A stretch of DNA of 12,693 bases from Ideonella_A sp031398385 (GTDB lineage: Bacteria; Pseudomonadota; Gammaproteobacteria; Burkholderiales; Burkholderiaceae_C). Below are positions 1 to 5,536 of this stretch, one piece after another (positions within the stretch are counted from its first letter, which is position 1; the number at the start of each line of letters is the position of its first letter). The position numbers were made by a program, and so were the translations under genes. The notes below the pieces were generated by a model. It had not been told where the DNA came from. It did no database searches and saw only the letters and a program-made list of their open reading frames with translations. Location of the stretch: NCBI GenBank assembly GCA_031398385.1, contig JANNNE010000273.1, positions 1-12,693 on the forward strand, given 5' to 3'.

Positions 1-87
1 GCAAAGCGCGCCGCGAAGGTCGAAATGCGCATCAATGCACTCGAAATCAACCGATTTCTGTCTCTCAATTTCACATTGCGCAATTGA
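1..87 (+). CDS. Possible 3' end of an unidentified + strand gene (partial)
   Basis: Frame 1 is open from the window edge to a TGA at 85-87. It would encode a C-terminal tail containing KVEMRINALEINRFL. The first sixteen codons favour G or C in the third position, as the confident genes here do, while the last dozen do not. I do not recognise a family in 28 residues. The opposite strand is also open: an ATG at 111-109 reads leftward off the edge, so a minus-strand gene start cannot be excluded. The sequence to the left of the window would decide this. Confidence 0.22.
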   Translation, partial: AKRAAKVEMRINALEINRFLSLNFTLRN

Positions 88-174
88 AGCGCAAGCGCCA
101 TCAAGCATCATGAAAACCGGTCCTTGTTCAGCGTAGCCTTAAGTTCCAAACAGAACGGAACACTACACTAGACC

Positions 175-200
175 CCCGAGATTCAGAGGTCAGTCTCGGG
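175..200. repeat. Perfect 7-bp inverted repeat (hairpin)
   Basis: CCCGAGA at 175-181 is exactly complementary to TCTCGGG at 194-200, across a 12-nt loop. No T-run follows on either strand, so it is not a classical intrinsic terminator. It could mark the 3' end of a transcript arriving from the left edge. Confidence 0.4.
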
Positions 201-329
201 CTGCCGCTTAGACTCGCATAGACTGGGCATCCCAAAATCCGCGTTTGGCCGCCGACACGCGAGGTCGAAGCAGGAACAAGCGCAGTTGCAGAGGGGGCCT
301 CGTCACAGCCGCTGCTCCCTGCTCCAGTG

Positions 330-376
330 TTTACGACACTATTGATCCATTTACGAATTGAATAACCTGTTCACGA
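330..376 (+). repeat. Three TTYACGA heptamers at exact 20-bp spacing
   Basis: TTTACGA occurs at 330-336 and 350-356, and TTCACGA at 370-376, so the repeat unit is exactly 20 bp. Beyond the heptamer the three 20-bp rows agree only at scattered positions (an A at +12, a T at +14, a C at +18). Spacing of about two helical turns places the motifs on one face of the DNA, as in protein-binding arrays. No known operator is recognised. Confidence 0.4.
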
Positions 377-414
377 CTTTAATTGTCAAGAACAGTCGAG
401 CGCCCCATTGCGCT
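367..414 (-). terminator. Possible transcript end of glmS: two hairpins beyond the stop
   Basis: Reading on the minus strand past the glmS TGA, AGCGC and GCGCT (399-403 and 410-414) form a 5-bp stem. A symmetric dyad then follows: CTGTTC (367-372) with GAACAG (390-395), and inside it GAC (375-377) with GTC (385-387). The run after the second hairpin is only moderately T-rich, so termination here is plausible but weakly supported. The dyad overlaps the third TTYACGA motif and could instead be a protein-binding site. Confidence 0.3.
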
Positions 415-417
415 GAT

Positions 418-2292
418 TCACTCCACCGTCACACTCTTCGCCAGGTTGCGCGGCTTGTCCACATCCGTTCCTCGCGCCACGGCGGTGTGATACGCCAACA
501 GCTGCAACGGAACGACATGCAGGATCGGTGACAGCGGGCCGTAGTGTTCCGGCATGCGGATCACGTGCATGCCGTTGGTGCTGGCGATGCGGGTGTCGCC
601 ATCGGCGAAGACGAAGAGTTCTCCGCCGCGGGCACGAACTTCCTGCAGGTTGCTTTTCAGCTTTTCCAGCAGGTCGTCGTTCGGGGCGACGGTGACCACC
701 GGCATCTGCGCGGTCACCAGCGCCAGCGGACCGTGCTTGAGTTCGCCGGCCGGGTAGGCCTCCGCGTGGATGTAGCTGATCTCCTTCAGCTTCAGCGCGC
801 CTTCGAGTGCGATCGGATAGTGCAGGCCGCGGCCGAGGAAAAGCGCGTTTTCCTTGCGCGCGAAGATGTCGGCCCAGGCCATAACCTGCGGCTCGAGTGC
901 CAGCACGGCCTGCACCGCCACCGGCAGGTGGCGCAGCGCTTTCAGGTGCTCGACTTCGCGCTCGTCTGTGAGGTGGCCGCGCGTTTGCGCCAGCGCCAGC
1001 GTCAGCAGGAACAGGCCGACCAGTTGGGTGGTGAAGGCCTTGGTCGACGCGACGCCGATTTCGGTGCCGGCGCGGGTGATATAGGCGAGTTCGCATTCGC
1101 GCACCATCGCGCTGGTCTCGACGTTGCAGATCGTCAGCGTGTGCGGCATGCCGAGTTTGCGTGCGTGTTTCAGCGCGGCCAGCGTGTCGGCGGTTTCGCC
1201 GCTCTGGCTGATGGTGACGACCAGCGTGCGGGGGTTCGGGACGCTGCTGCGGTAGCGGTATTCGCTGGCGATCTCGACCGTGGTCGGGATCTTCGCGATG
1301 CTTTCCAGCCAGTAGCGCGCCACGGAGCCGCTGTAGAAGCTGGTGCCGCAGGCCAGGATCAGCACCTGGTCGATTTGCTTGAAGATGCTGAACGCGCCGT
1401 CGCCGAACAGCTCGGGCGAGATGCCGGGCACCGCGTCCAACGTATCGGCGATGGCCTTGGGCTGCTCAAAGATCTCCTTCTGCATGTAGTGGCGATACGG
1501 GCCAAGTTCGGCCGCGCCGGTATGCGCCTGCACGGTGCGAACCTCGCGCTCGACATTGCGGAAACGCCCGAACTGCGTGCCCTCGACCACATCGGTCTGA
1601 CACGAGCTGATCCAGACCTTGCCGAGTTGCAGGTCAACCACGTCGCCGTCTTCCAGGTAGGTGATCTGGTCGGTGACCCCGGCCAGTGCCATGGCGTCGG
1701 AGGCCAGAAAATGTTCACCGCCGAACTGGCCGCTGGCCGGATCGACACCGGTGCCCAGCACCAACGGCGAACCCTCGCGGGCACCGACCACGCGGAAGGG
1801 TTCGTCGCGGCAGAACACCGCAATCGCGAACGCGCCCTTCAGGCGCTGCACGGCAGCCTGCACCGCCTCGAGCAGATCACCGTTGTAGAACGAGTCGACC
1901 AGGTGGGCGATGACTTCGGTATCGGTCTGGCTGGTGAAGCGGTAGCCCTTGGCCTGCAGTTCCTCGCGCAGCTCGTCGTGGTTTTCGATGATGCCGTTGT
2001 GGACCAGCGCGATGCGCTTGCCCGAAAAATGCGGATGCGCGTTGTCGACCGACGGTACGCCGTGGGTTGCCCAGCGGGTGTGGGCGATGCCGGTGCTGCC
2101 GGCCACCCGATCGGCCGCGACATTGGCCTCGAGTTCGGCCACCCGCGAGGTGCTGCGGGCGCGGTGCAGTTCACCGGCCTGGTGAACCGCGACGCCGCAT
2201 GAATCGTAGCCCCGGTATTCGAGCCGTTTCAGACCCTCGATCAGGATTGGAACGATGTTGCGCGAACTGACCGCTGCGACGATGCCACACAT
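418..2292 (-). CDS. glmS: Glutamine--fructose-6-phosphate aminotransferase (isomerizing)
   Basis: GlmS makes glucosamine-6-phosphate and glutamate from fructose-6-phosphate and glutamine, the committed step to UDP-GlcNAc for peptidoglycan and lipid A; it is cytoplasmic. The 624-residue product begins MCGIV, so the nucleophilic Cys becomes N-terminal once Met is removed. The glutaminase half shows RLEYRGYDS, TRWATHG, HNGIIENH and SQTDTEV. The two SIS sugar-isomerase domains show CGTSFYS, ISQSGETADT, STKAFTTQL and LEGALKLKEISYIHAEAYP. The C-terminus DVDKPRNLAKSVTVE carries the conserved lysine and closing loop. The start at 2292 follows from the Cys requirement and from AAGAAGG six nt upstream. 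In-frame codons extend to 2376 but would bury the nucleophile. Length is close to the roughly 609 residues of the E. coli enzyme. It stands divergent to an Lrp-type regulator. Confidence 0.98.
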   Translation of the reverse strand: MCGIVAAVSSRNIVPILIEGLKRLEYRGYDSCGVAVHQAGELHRARSTSRVAELEANVAADRVAGSTGIAHTRWATHGVPSVDNAHPHFSGKRIALVHNGIIENHDELREELQAKGYRFTSQTDTEVIAHLVDSFYNGDLLEAVQAAVQRLKGAFAIAVFCRDEPFRVVGAREGSPLVLGTGVDPASGQFGGEHFLASDAMALAGVTDQITYLEDGDVVDLQLGKVWISSCQTDVVEGTQFGRFRNVEREVRTVQAHTGAAELGPYRHYMQKEIFEQPKAIADTLDAVPGISPELFGDGAFSIFKQIDQVLILACGTSFYSGSVARYWLESIAKIPTTVEIASEYRYRSSVPNPRTLVVTISQSGETADTLAALKHARKLGMPHTLTICNVETSAMVRECELAYITRAGTEIGVASTKAFTTQLVGLFLLTLALAQTRGHLTDEREVEHLKALRHLPVAVQAVLALEPQVMAWADIFARKENALFLGRGLHYPIALEGALKLKEISYIHAEAYPAGELKHGPLALVTAQMPVVTVAPNDDLLEKLKSNLQEVRARGGELFVFADGDTRIASTNGMHVIRMPEHYGPLSPILHVVPLQLLAYHTAVARGTDVDKPRNLAKSVTVE

Positions 2293-2344
2293 GAGATGCC
2301 TTCTTCTTTGAACGAGAGCGCTGATCGTAGACACATGAGATTGA

Positions 2345-2357
2345 TTGAAGTATTCAA
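2345..2357. promoter_or_regulatory. 13-bp palindrome TTGAA-N3-TTCAA between glmS and the Lrp-type gene
   Basis: This is a perfect dyad with 5-bp arms in the 131-bp divergent intergenic region. It overlaps the candidate -10 of glmS and the candidate -35 (TTCAAA, 2353-2358) of the regulator gene. A second AT-rich dyad, TTTTC-N2-GAAAA, lies at 2419-2430 over the regulator's start codon. The position fits an operator for the divergent Lrp/AsnC protein, which is inference. Confidence 0.35.
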
Positions 2358-2376
2358 AAACTGTCGACTTCTGCAA
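2349..2376 (-). promoter_or_regulatory. Candidate glmS promoter
   Basis: On the minus strand, TTGCAG (2376-2371) and AATACT (2354-2349) are 16 nt apart, roughly 55 nt before the glmS start. They match the sigma-70 hexamers at 3/6 and 4/6 positions. The -10 lies inside the palindrome at 2345-2357. This is a pattern match only. Confidence 0.3.
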
Positions 2377-2380
2377 TAAT
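2353..2380 (+). promoter_or_regulatory. Candidate promoter of the Lrp/AsnC-type gene
   Basis: TTCAAA (2353-2358) and AATAAT (2375-2380) are separated by 16 nt. TGC immediately before the -10 resembles an extended -10. A start site near 2387 would give a leader of about 37 nt to the TTG start codon. Confidence 0.3.
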
Positions 2381-2423
2381 CAGTCCTCATCCGGCATCTA
2401 TGAAATAAACGGTCTAAATTTTC

Positions 2424-2933
2424 TTGAAAACGGATCAATCTATCATTCTGGATGCGACCGACTTGCGTTTGCTGGCGCAGTTGCAGATCGATGCGTCGTT
2501 GACCAACTACGCGCTGGCGGCCAAGGTGGCCACATCGCCAGCCACCTGCTTGCGGCGGGTCAAGCGTTTGCAGGAAACAGGCGTCATCGAACGCCAGGTG
2601 GCGCTGATCAACACAGCCGCGATCGGGGCTGGGCTGAGCGTATTCGCCGAGGTGACGCTCGACCGCCAGGGTGCGGAATATCTGGCCGGCTTCGAGGCGC
2701 GCGCCATCGAAGAGCCCGCAGTTCAACAATGCCACCGCGTCAGCCCGGGCCCTGATTTCATGCTGCTGCTGCAGGTGGCCGACATGGCGGCGTGGCATGG
2801 CCTGGTGCAGCGGCTATTTACGCAAGATGCCAACGTGCGCAACGTGAAAAGTTATTTCAGCGTGCACCGAAGCAAGTTCGAGACGCGGGTTGGGTTGCCG
2901 GCTCTGGCGGTTGTGCGGGGAAATCGGGCCTGA
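2424..2933 (+). CDS. Lrp/AsnC-family transcriptional regulator
   Basis: This 169-residue DNA-binding protein of the feast/famine family has an N-terminal winged helix-turn-helix at about 9-60 (DATDLRLLAQLQ, then TSPATCLRRVKRLQETGVIERQ) and a C-terminal RAM/AsnC domain at about 70-150 (GPDFMLLLQVADMAAW and NVKSYFSVHRSK), which in the family binds amino acids and mediates oligomerisation. The start is probably TTG at 2424, because the frame is closed by TAA at 2415; no clear Shine-Dalgarno is visible. An in-frame ATG-AAA-TAA mini-ORF lies at 2400-2408. The last three codons and the TGA stop lie in a REP element. Divergent placement suggests it may control glmS or itself. The target and ligand are not readable from sequence. 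Confidence 0.93.
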   Translation: MKTDQSIILDATDLRLLAQLQIDASLTNYALAAKVATSPATCLRRVKRLQETGVIERQVALINTAAIGAGLSVFAEVTLDRQGAEYLAGFEARAIEEPAVQQCHRVSPGPDFMLLLQVADMAAWHGLVQRLFTQDANVRNVKSYFSVHRSKFETRVGLPALAVVRGNRA

Positions 2934-2946
2934 AGGCCCTCCCACA
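2923..2946 (-). repeat. REP element copy 1 (supplies the stop codon of the Lrp-type gene)
   Basis: The stem GGGCC/GGCCC with loop TGAA spans 2926-2939, flanked by ATC on the left and TCCCACA on the right. The GTGGGA end reads on the minus strand. The TGA stop at 2931-2933 is part of the repeat, and GAATTCAGA following the core recurs near copy 5. Confidence 0.8.
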
Positions 2947-2977
2947 GAATTCAGAACGGATCAGAGAGCGCAGGTGC

Positions 2978-3000
2978 ATCGGGCCTGAAGGCCCTCCTAC
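2978..3000 (-). repeat. REP element copy 2
   Basis: The same 14-nt core as copy 1 (GGGCC, TGAA, GGCCC) lies at 2981-2994 in the same orientation, 55 bp further on, flanked by ATC and TCCTAC. It lies between the convergent ends of the Lrp-type gene and the ABC permease gene. Confidence 0.8.
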
Positions 3001-3065
3001 GAATGCAGGTCAGAGGGTCCGGAGCAATCGACGGGCGCCGCTTTCGAGGTACCAACCAGACTCCC

Positions 3066-3947
3066 TCACTTGCCCTGGCCGCGTCTCCAGACGAGCACCG
3101 CGAAACCGGCGGCGGCCAACAGCAGCGCGACGACGAACTGCACGCTCAAGGCGTCGCGCAACAGGGTGCCGATGTCGCTCACCAACCAGCTGCCGAGCCA
3201 TGACATGGCGGCGTCGTCCTGGGCCAGCGAGCGGAACGGGATTCCGCCGCGGATCAGCGGCAGCGCGGCGATCTTCGCCTGCTCCCACCAGTGCAGCACC
3301 GTGTCCCAGATCAGCGTGCTGCCGGTCAGCTGCTGCTGCATCAGACCCCCCAGTCCGATCACGGCAGCCAGCGCAGGAACGCCCCAACCCCTCAGCCAGG
3401 AGGCGGCTGCCATCGACAACAGGATCAGCGGCGATAACCACAGCAGGCAAAACACCAGACCCACCACGATTCGCAACAACATCAGCGGGACGAAGCCGAG
3501 CCAGGTCGACAACGCGATGTCGCCCAGCGCCTGCGCACCCAGCACCTTCGTGACCAGCAGCGCGGCAACCGCCGGAGCCACCACTACACTCACCAGCAAC
3601 ACCATCAATGGCAGCAGCAACACATTGGTCAGGATGGTGGCCGCCAGACTTTGAACATGTCCGGTTGGCAGCGATAGCCAGAATTCGATGCTGCGGTCCT
3701 GCCGATCCCGCCGCGCCAGGCCCGGCGCATCGAACATCACCCCCACCAGCGCCATCGACAGAAGAGCCATCAGGTAGATGGTCGCCGCCATTGCAGCAAG
3801 CATGGGCGCACCGATCACGTCGTCGATCTGCACCGTGCTAAACGGCATACCCACCACGGCGATGACCGCGGGAGCAAGCGCCAGAATCACCCAGCCGCGG
3901 TGGTGCTGCATCCATTCGCGGCGGATCAGCCAGCCAAAACGGTTCAT
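3066..3947 (-). CDS. ABC-2 type transporter permease
   Basis: This 293-residue inner-membrane protein would form the pore of an ABC exporter with the ATPase encoded just upstream. Hydrophobic segments lie at about 19-36, 49-71, 105-135, 149-182, 188-203 and 269-287, giving about six membrane passes, with a charged loop DRQDRSIEFWLSLP at 81-94 typical of this permease group. The start is placed at 3947 because GGAG lies six nt before that ATG; an ATG at 3959 lacks such a site. A much longer upstream-open reading only shadows the ATPase gene and is not a real extension. It follows the ATPase stop by 17 nt and is the last gene of the operon. The substrate is unknown. Confidence 0.9.
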   Translation of the reverse strand: MNRFGWLIRREWMQHHRGWVILALAPAVIAVVGMPFSTVQIDDVIGAPMLAAMAATIYLMALLSMALVGVMFDAPGLARRDRQDRSIEFWLSLPTGHVQSLAATILTNVLLLPLMVLLVSVVVAPAVAALLVTKVLGAQALGDIALSTWLGFVPLMLLRIVVGLVFCLLWLSPLILLSMAAASWLRGWGVPALAAVIGLGGLMQQQLTGSTLIWDTVLHWWEQAKIAALPLIRGGIPFRSLAQDDAAMSWLGSWLVSDIGTLLRDALSVQFVVALLLAAAGFAVLVWRRGQGK

Positions 3948-3964
3948 GTTGATCTCCATCGGAT

Positions 3965-4882
3965 TCAGGTCTGCTTCGGATTGAGTTCGGGCCGGCGTGT
4001 CAGCGCGACGAACAGGTCGACCAGGCTGGGCCGCAGGCGCTGCCCGAGTGCGGCGACCTCGGCCGGCGGCGCGCCGTCGAACAAGGCAGCGGGCTGACCG
4101 TGCTGGCGGTAACGCAGCAGCGGATGGGCTGCGGCGATGGCCTCGGCTGCCTGCGGATCGTGAGCCAGCGCGACGAAGCGTTCTTCCATGTCGACCAAGC
4201 TGATGTCGAGCACCAGCTTGCCGTCGTTGAGCATCAACACATCGCTCAGCAGCGATTCGACTTCCTCGACCTGGTGGGTCGAGATCAGCACGCTGCGCTC
4301 GCCGTCGCACCACTCCTCGATCAACATTTCGTAGAAGGATTTGCGCGACAGCACATCCAGGCCGAGCGTGGGCTCGTCGAGCACCATCAGCCGCGCATCG
4401 ATGGCCGCTGTCAGCGCCAGGTGCAGCTGCACGACCATGCCACGCGACAGGTTCTTGACCTTGTCGCGCGGGCCGACGCTGGTGCGTTTCAGCAAGACCC
4501 GCGCCCGCTCGGCCGAAAATTTCGGATGCAGCCCGGCGGCCAGCAGGATCAGCTGATCGACCCGCGCCCAGCGCGGCAGCACCGCCACGTCGGGGATATA
4601 ACAAAGCGATTCGAGCATCTGCACCCGATCGCGTCGCGGCTCGAGACCGAATACCGACAAGCTGCCCTGATGCGATGCCAGGCCGACGATTGCCTTCATC
4701 AGCGTGGTCTTGCCGGCCCCGTTGTGCCCGAGCAGACCGACCACGCGGCCCTTCGGGATCGAGAAGTTGAGGTTGTCGAGCGCGAGCTTGCTGCCGTAGC
4801 GCAGCGACAGCGAGCTGGCACTGATCAGCGCGGGTTCCTGATTCTTGTTATGTTCCAACACGTCACTCCCAGTCAAGTTCAT
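3965..4882 (-). CDS. ABC transporter ATP-binding protein (CcmA/YtrB-like)
   Basis: The energy-coupling subunit of the exporter, about 305 residues. It shows Walker A GHNGAGKT at 52-59, the signature as LSRGM at 145-149 (instead of LSGGQ), Walker B LMVLDEP at 165-171, a D-loop GLD and the switch histidine in STH at 201-203. The C-terminal 80 residues are a family-typical extension. The start is uncertain: ATG at 4882 overlaps the regulator gene by 20 nt and has a poor ribosome site, whereas GTG at 4861 or TTG at 4858 stands directly after the regulator's stop and is preceded by GGGAG. Either way translation is probably coupled to the upstream regulator. The transported substrate cannot be read from sequence. 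Confidence 0.93.
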   Translation of the reverse strand: MNLTGSDVLEHNKNQEPALISASSLSLRYGSKLALDNLNFSIPKGRVVGLLGHNGAGKTTLMKAIVGLASHQGSLSVFGLEPRRDRVQMLESLCYIPDVAVLPRWARVDQLILLAAGLHPKFSAERARVLLKRTSVGPRDKVKNLSRGMVVQLHLALTAAIDARLMVLDEPTLGLDVLSRKSFYEMLIEEWCDGERSVLISTHQVEEVESLLSDVLMLNDGKLVLDISLVDMEERFVALAHDPQAAEAIAAAHPLLRYRQHGQPAALFDGAPPAEVAALGQRLRPSLVDLFVALTRRPELNPKQT

Positions 4883-5207
4883 CACGCCGGATTCCCAGGC
4901 GACGCAGGCGCAGTTGCAGTTGCGGCCATTCGTCGCGCAGGAAGCGTTCGCGTTCGGCCTGCAGCAAGACGCCGCGTGCGCCGGGCCGCACGTACAGGCC
5001 GAGCCCGCGCCGATTGTCGAGCAGGCCGTCCTCGTTCAGCGTCTGCAGCGCGCGGCCGACGGTGATCGGATTCAGCAGATATTGCGCCGCCAGCACGCGC
5101 ACCGACGGCATGGCTTCACCCTCCGGTGGATCGCCGTCGAGCAAACCACCGGCCAGCCGATTGGCCAGTTGCCGGTAAAGCGGAAGCCTGTCGTCCCATT
5201 GATGCAT
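4863..5207 (-). CDS. GntR-family transcriptional regulator, YtrA subfamily
   Basis: This 114-residue repressor-like protein has a GntR winged helix at about 9-70: PLYRQLANRLAGGLL, then MPSVRVLAAQYLLNPITVGRAL (cited in two parts: residues near 33-45 and 46-54) and LNEDGLL. Its short C-terminal helical tail of about 45 residues, with no ligand-binding domain, defines the YtrA subfamily. Members usually sit at the head of ABC transporter operons and repress them. The start ATG at 5207 is chosen because the wHTH begins right after it. Upstream in-frame codons to 5342 run through the operator region and lack homology-like features. No good Shine-Dalgarno is seen. A GGTG-N16-CACT dyad lies 13 nt upstream, fitting autoregulation. 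Confidence 0.9.
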   Translation of the reverse strand: MHQWDDRLPLYRQLANRLAGGLLDGDPPEGEAMPSVRVLAAQYLLNPITVGRALQTLNEDGLLDNRRGLGLYVRPGARGVLLQAERERFLRDEWPQLQLRLRRLGIRRDELDWE

Positions 5208-5220
5208 GGCGGGATCGGTT

Positions 5221-5244
5221 GGTGTGTTACTGATGTAGGACACT
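5221..5244. promoter_or_regulatory. Candidate operator of the GntR/YtrA-type regulator
   Basis: GGTG (5221-5224) and CACT (5241-5244) are 16 nt apart; the core is GTGT-N14-ACAC. This is one base from the GGTG-N16-CACC site I recall being described for a Xanthomonas YtrA protein. It lies 13 nt upstream of the regulator's start codon, where bound repressor would block transcription of the three-gene operon. The match is seen in sequence; binding is inferred. Confidence 0.5.
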
Positions 5245-5363
5245 GTAGCGGCCGAAAGACCAGCCATCGGTAGAAATGCGACGGGCTGCAGCTTGGCGCG
5301 ACAGACGGCGCAAGCGGCGACATTCAAATTGGTCCGAAGCACGATTGGTATCCGAGGCCACCA

Positions 5364-5387
5364 AGCGGGGCTGAAGTCGCTCCTACA
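5364..5387 (-). repeat. REP element copy 3 (decayed stem)
   Basis: The core at 5367-5380 reads GGGGC, TGAA, GTCGC and is followed by TCCTACA. One stem pair has become G-G and another a G-T wobble relative to copy 4, so this copy appears to be decaying. Confidence 0.65.
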
Positions 5388-5427
5388 AGATCACAAGCGA
5401 CGAGCGCCGTGCCGCATCAGTGCGATT

Positions 5428-5451
5428 GGTAGGAGCGGCTTCAGCCGCGAT
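5428..5451 (+). repeat. REP element copy 4
   Basis: GTAGGA is followed by the stem GCGGC/GCCGC with loop TTCA (5435-5448) and GAT. It is inverted relative to copies 3 and 5 on either side. Confidence 0.8.
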
Positions 5452-5472
5452 TCGATCGTCGGCTGTCAGAAC

Positions 5473-5496
5473 ATCGTGCCTGAAGGCACTCCCACA
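5473..5496 (-). repeat. REP element copy 5
   Basis: ATC, then the stem GTGCC/GGCAC with loop TGAA (5476-5489), then TCCCACA. The following AAATTCAGA resembles the flank of copy 1, so the conserved unit extends past the hairpin. It lies 40 nt beyond the xerC stop. Confidence 0.8.
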
Positions 5497-5536
5497 AAAT
5501 TCAGACGGCAGCGCGCGCCGAGCCAACCGGGCCGAT

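Larger units (their letters stand above)
88..417. other. Gene-free stretch downstream of glmS with hairpins and phased repeats
   Basis: No convincing coding region is visible in this comparatively AT-rich stretch. It contains a 7-bp perfect hairpin (175-181 with 194-200), a small hairpin CCAAA/TTTGG (232-236 with 244-248), two TAGACT repeats 10 bp apart (209 and 219), three TTYACGA heptamers at 330, 350 and 370, and a symmetric dyad at 367-395 beyond the glmS stop. Their functions are unknown. Nothing resembles a tRNA, an insertion-sequence end or a protein-coding frame. Confidence 0.5.
5208..5536. other. Intergenic region between the GntR operon and xerC
   Basis: These 329 bases contain no credible gene. 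They hold the control region of the GntR-ABC operon (operator at 5221-5244, promoter presumably within 5245-5300) and three REP copies at 5364-5387, 5428-5451 and 5473-5496, the last two lying downstream of the xerC stop. No T-rich terminator hairpin for xerC is visible apart from the REP stems. Confidence 0.6.

Noticed and set aside
544..2202. 552-codon open frame on the + strand antisense to glmS
   Set aside because: It is a GC-rich shadow of glmS: low-complexity composition, no recognisable motif, and the minus-strand frame encodes a textbook GlmS.
2293..2423. glmS ribozyme in the glmS leader
   Set aside because: The leader is too short and lacks the ribozyme core; the ribozyme is known from Gram-positive lineages.
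2926..2994. Intrinsic terminators formed by REP stems
   Set aside because: The stems are strong but none is followed by a T-run in the direction of the upstream gene, so only a generic 3'-end role is plausible.
3948..4604. Apparent fusion protein of 512 residues ending in the ABC permease
   Set aside because: The first part is an out-of-frame reading of the ATPase gene; a Shine-Dalgarno directly precedes the permease ATG at 3947.
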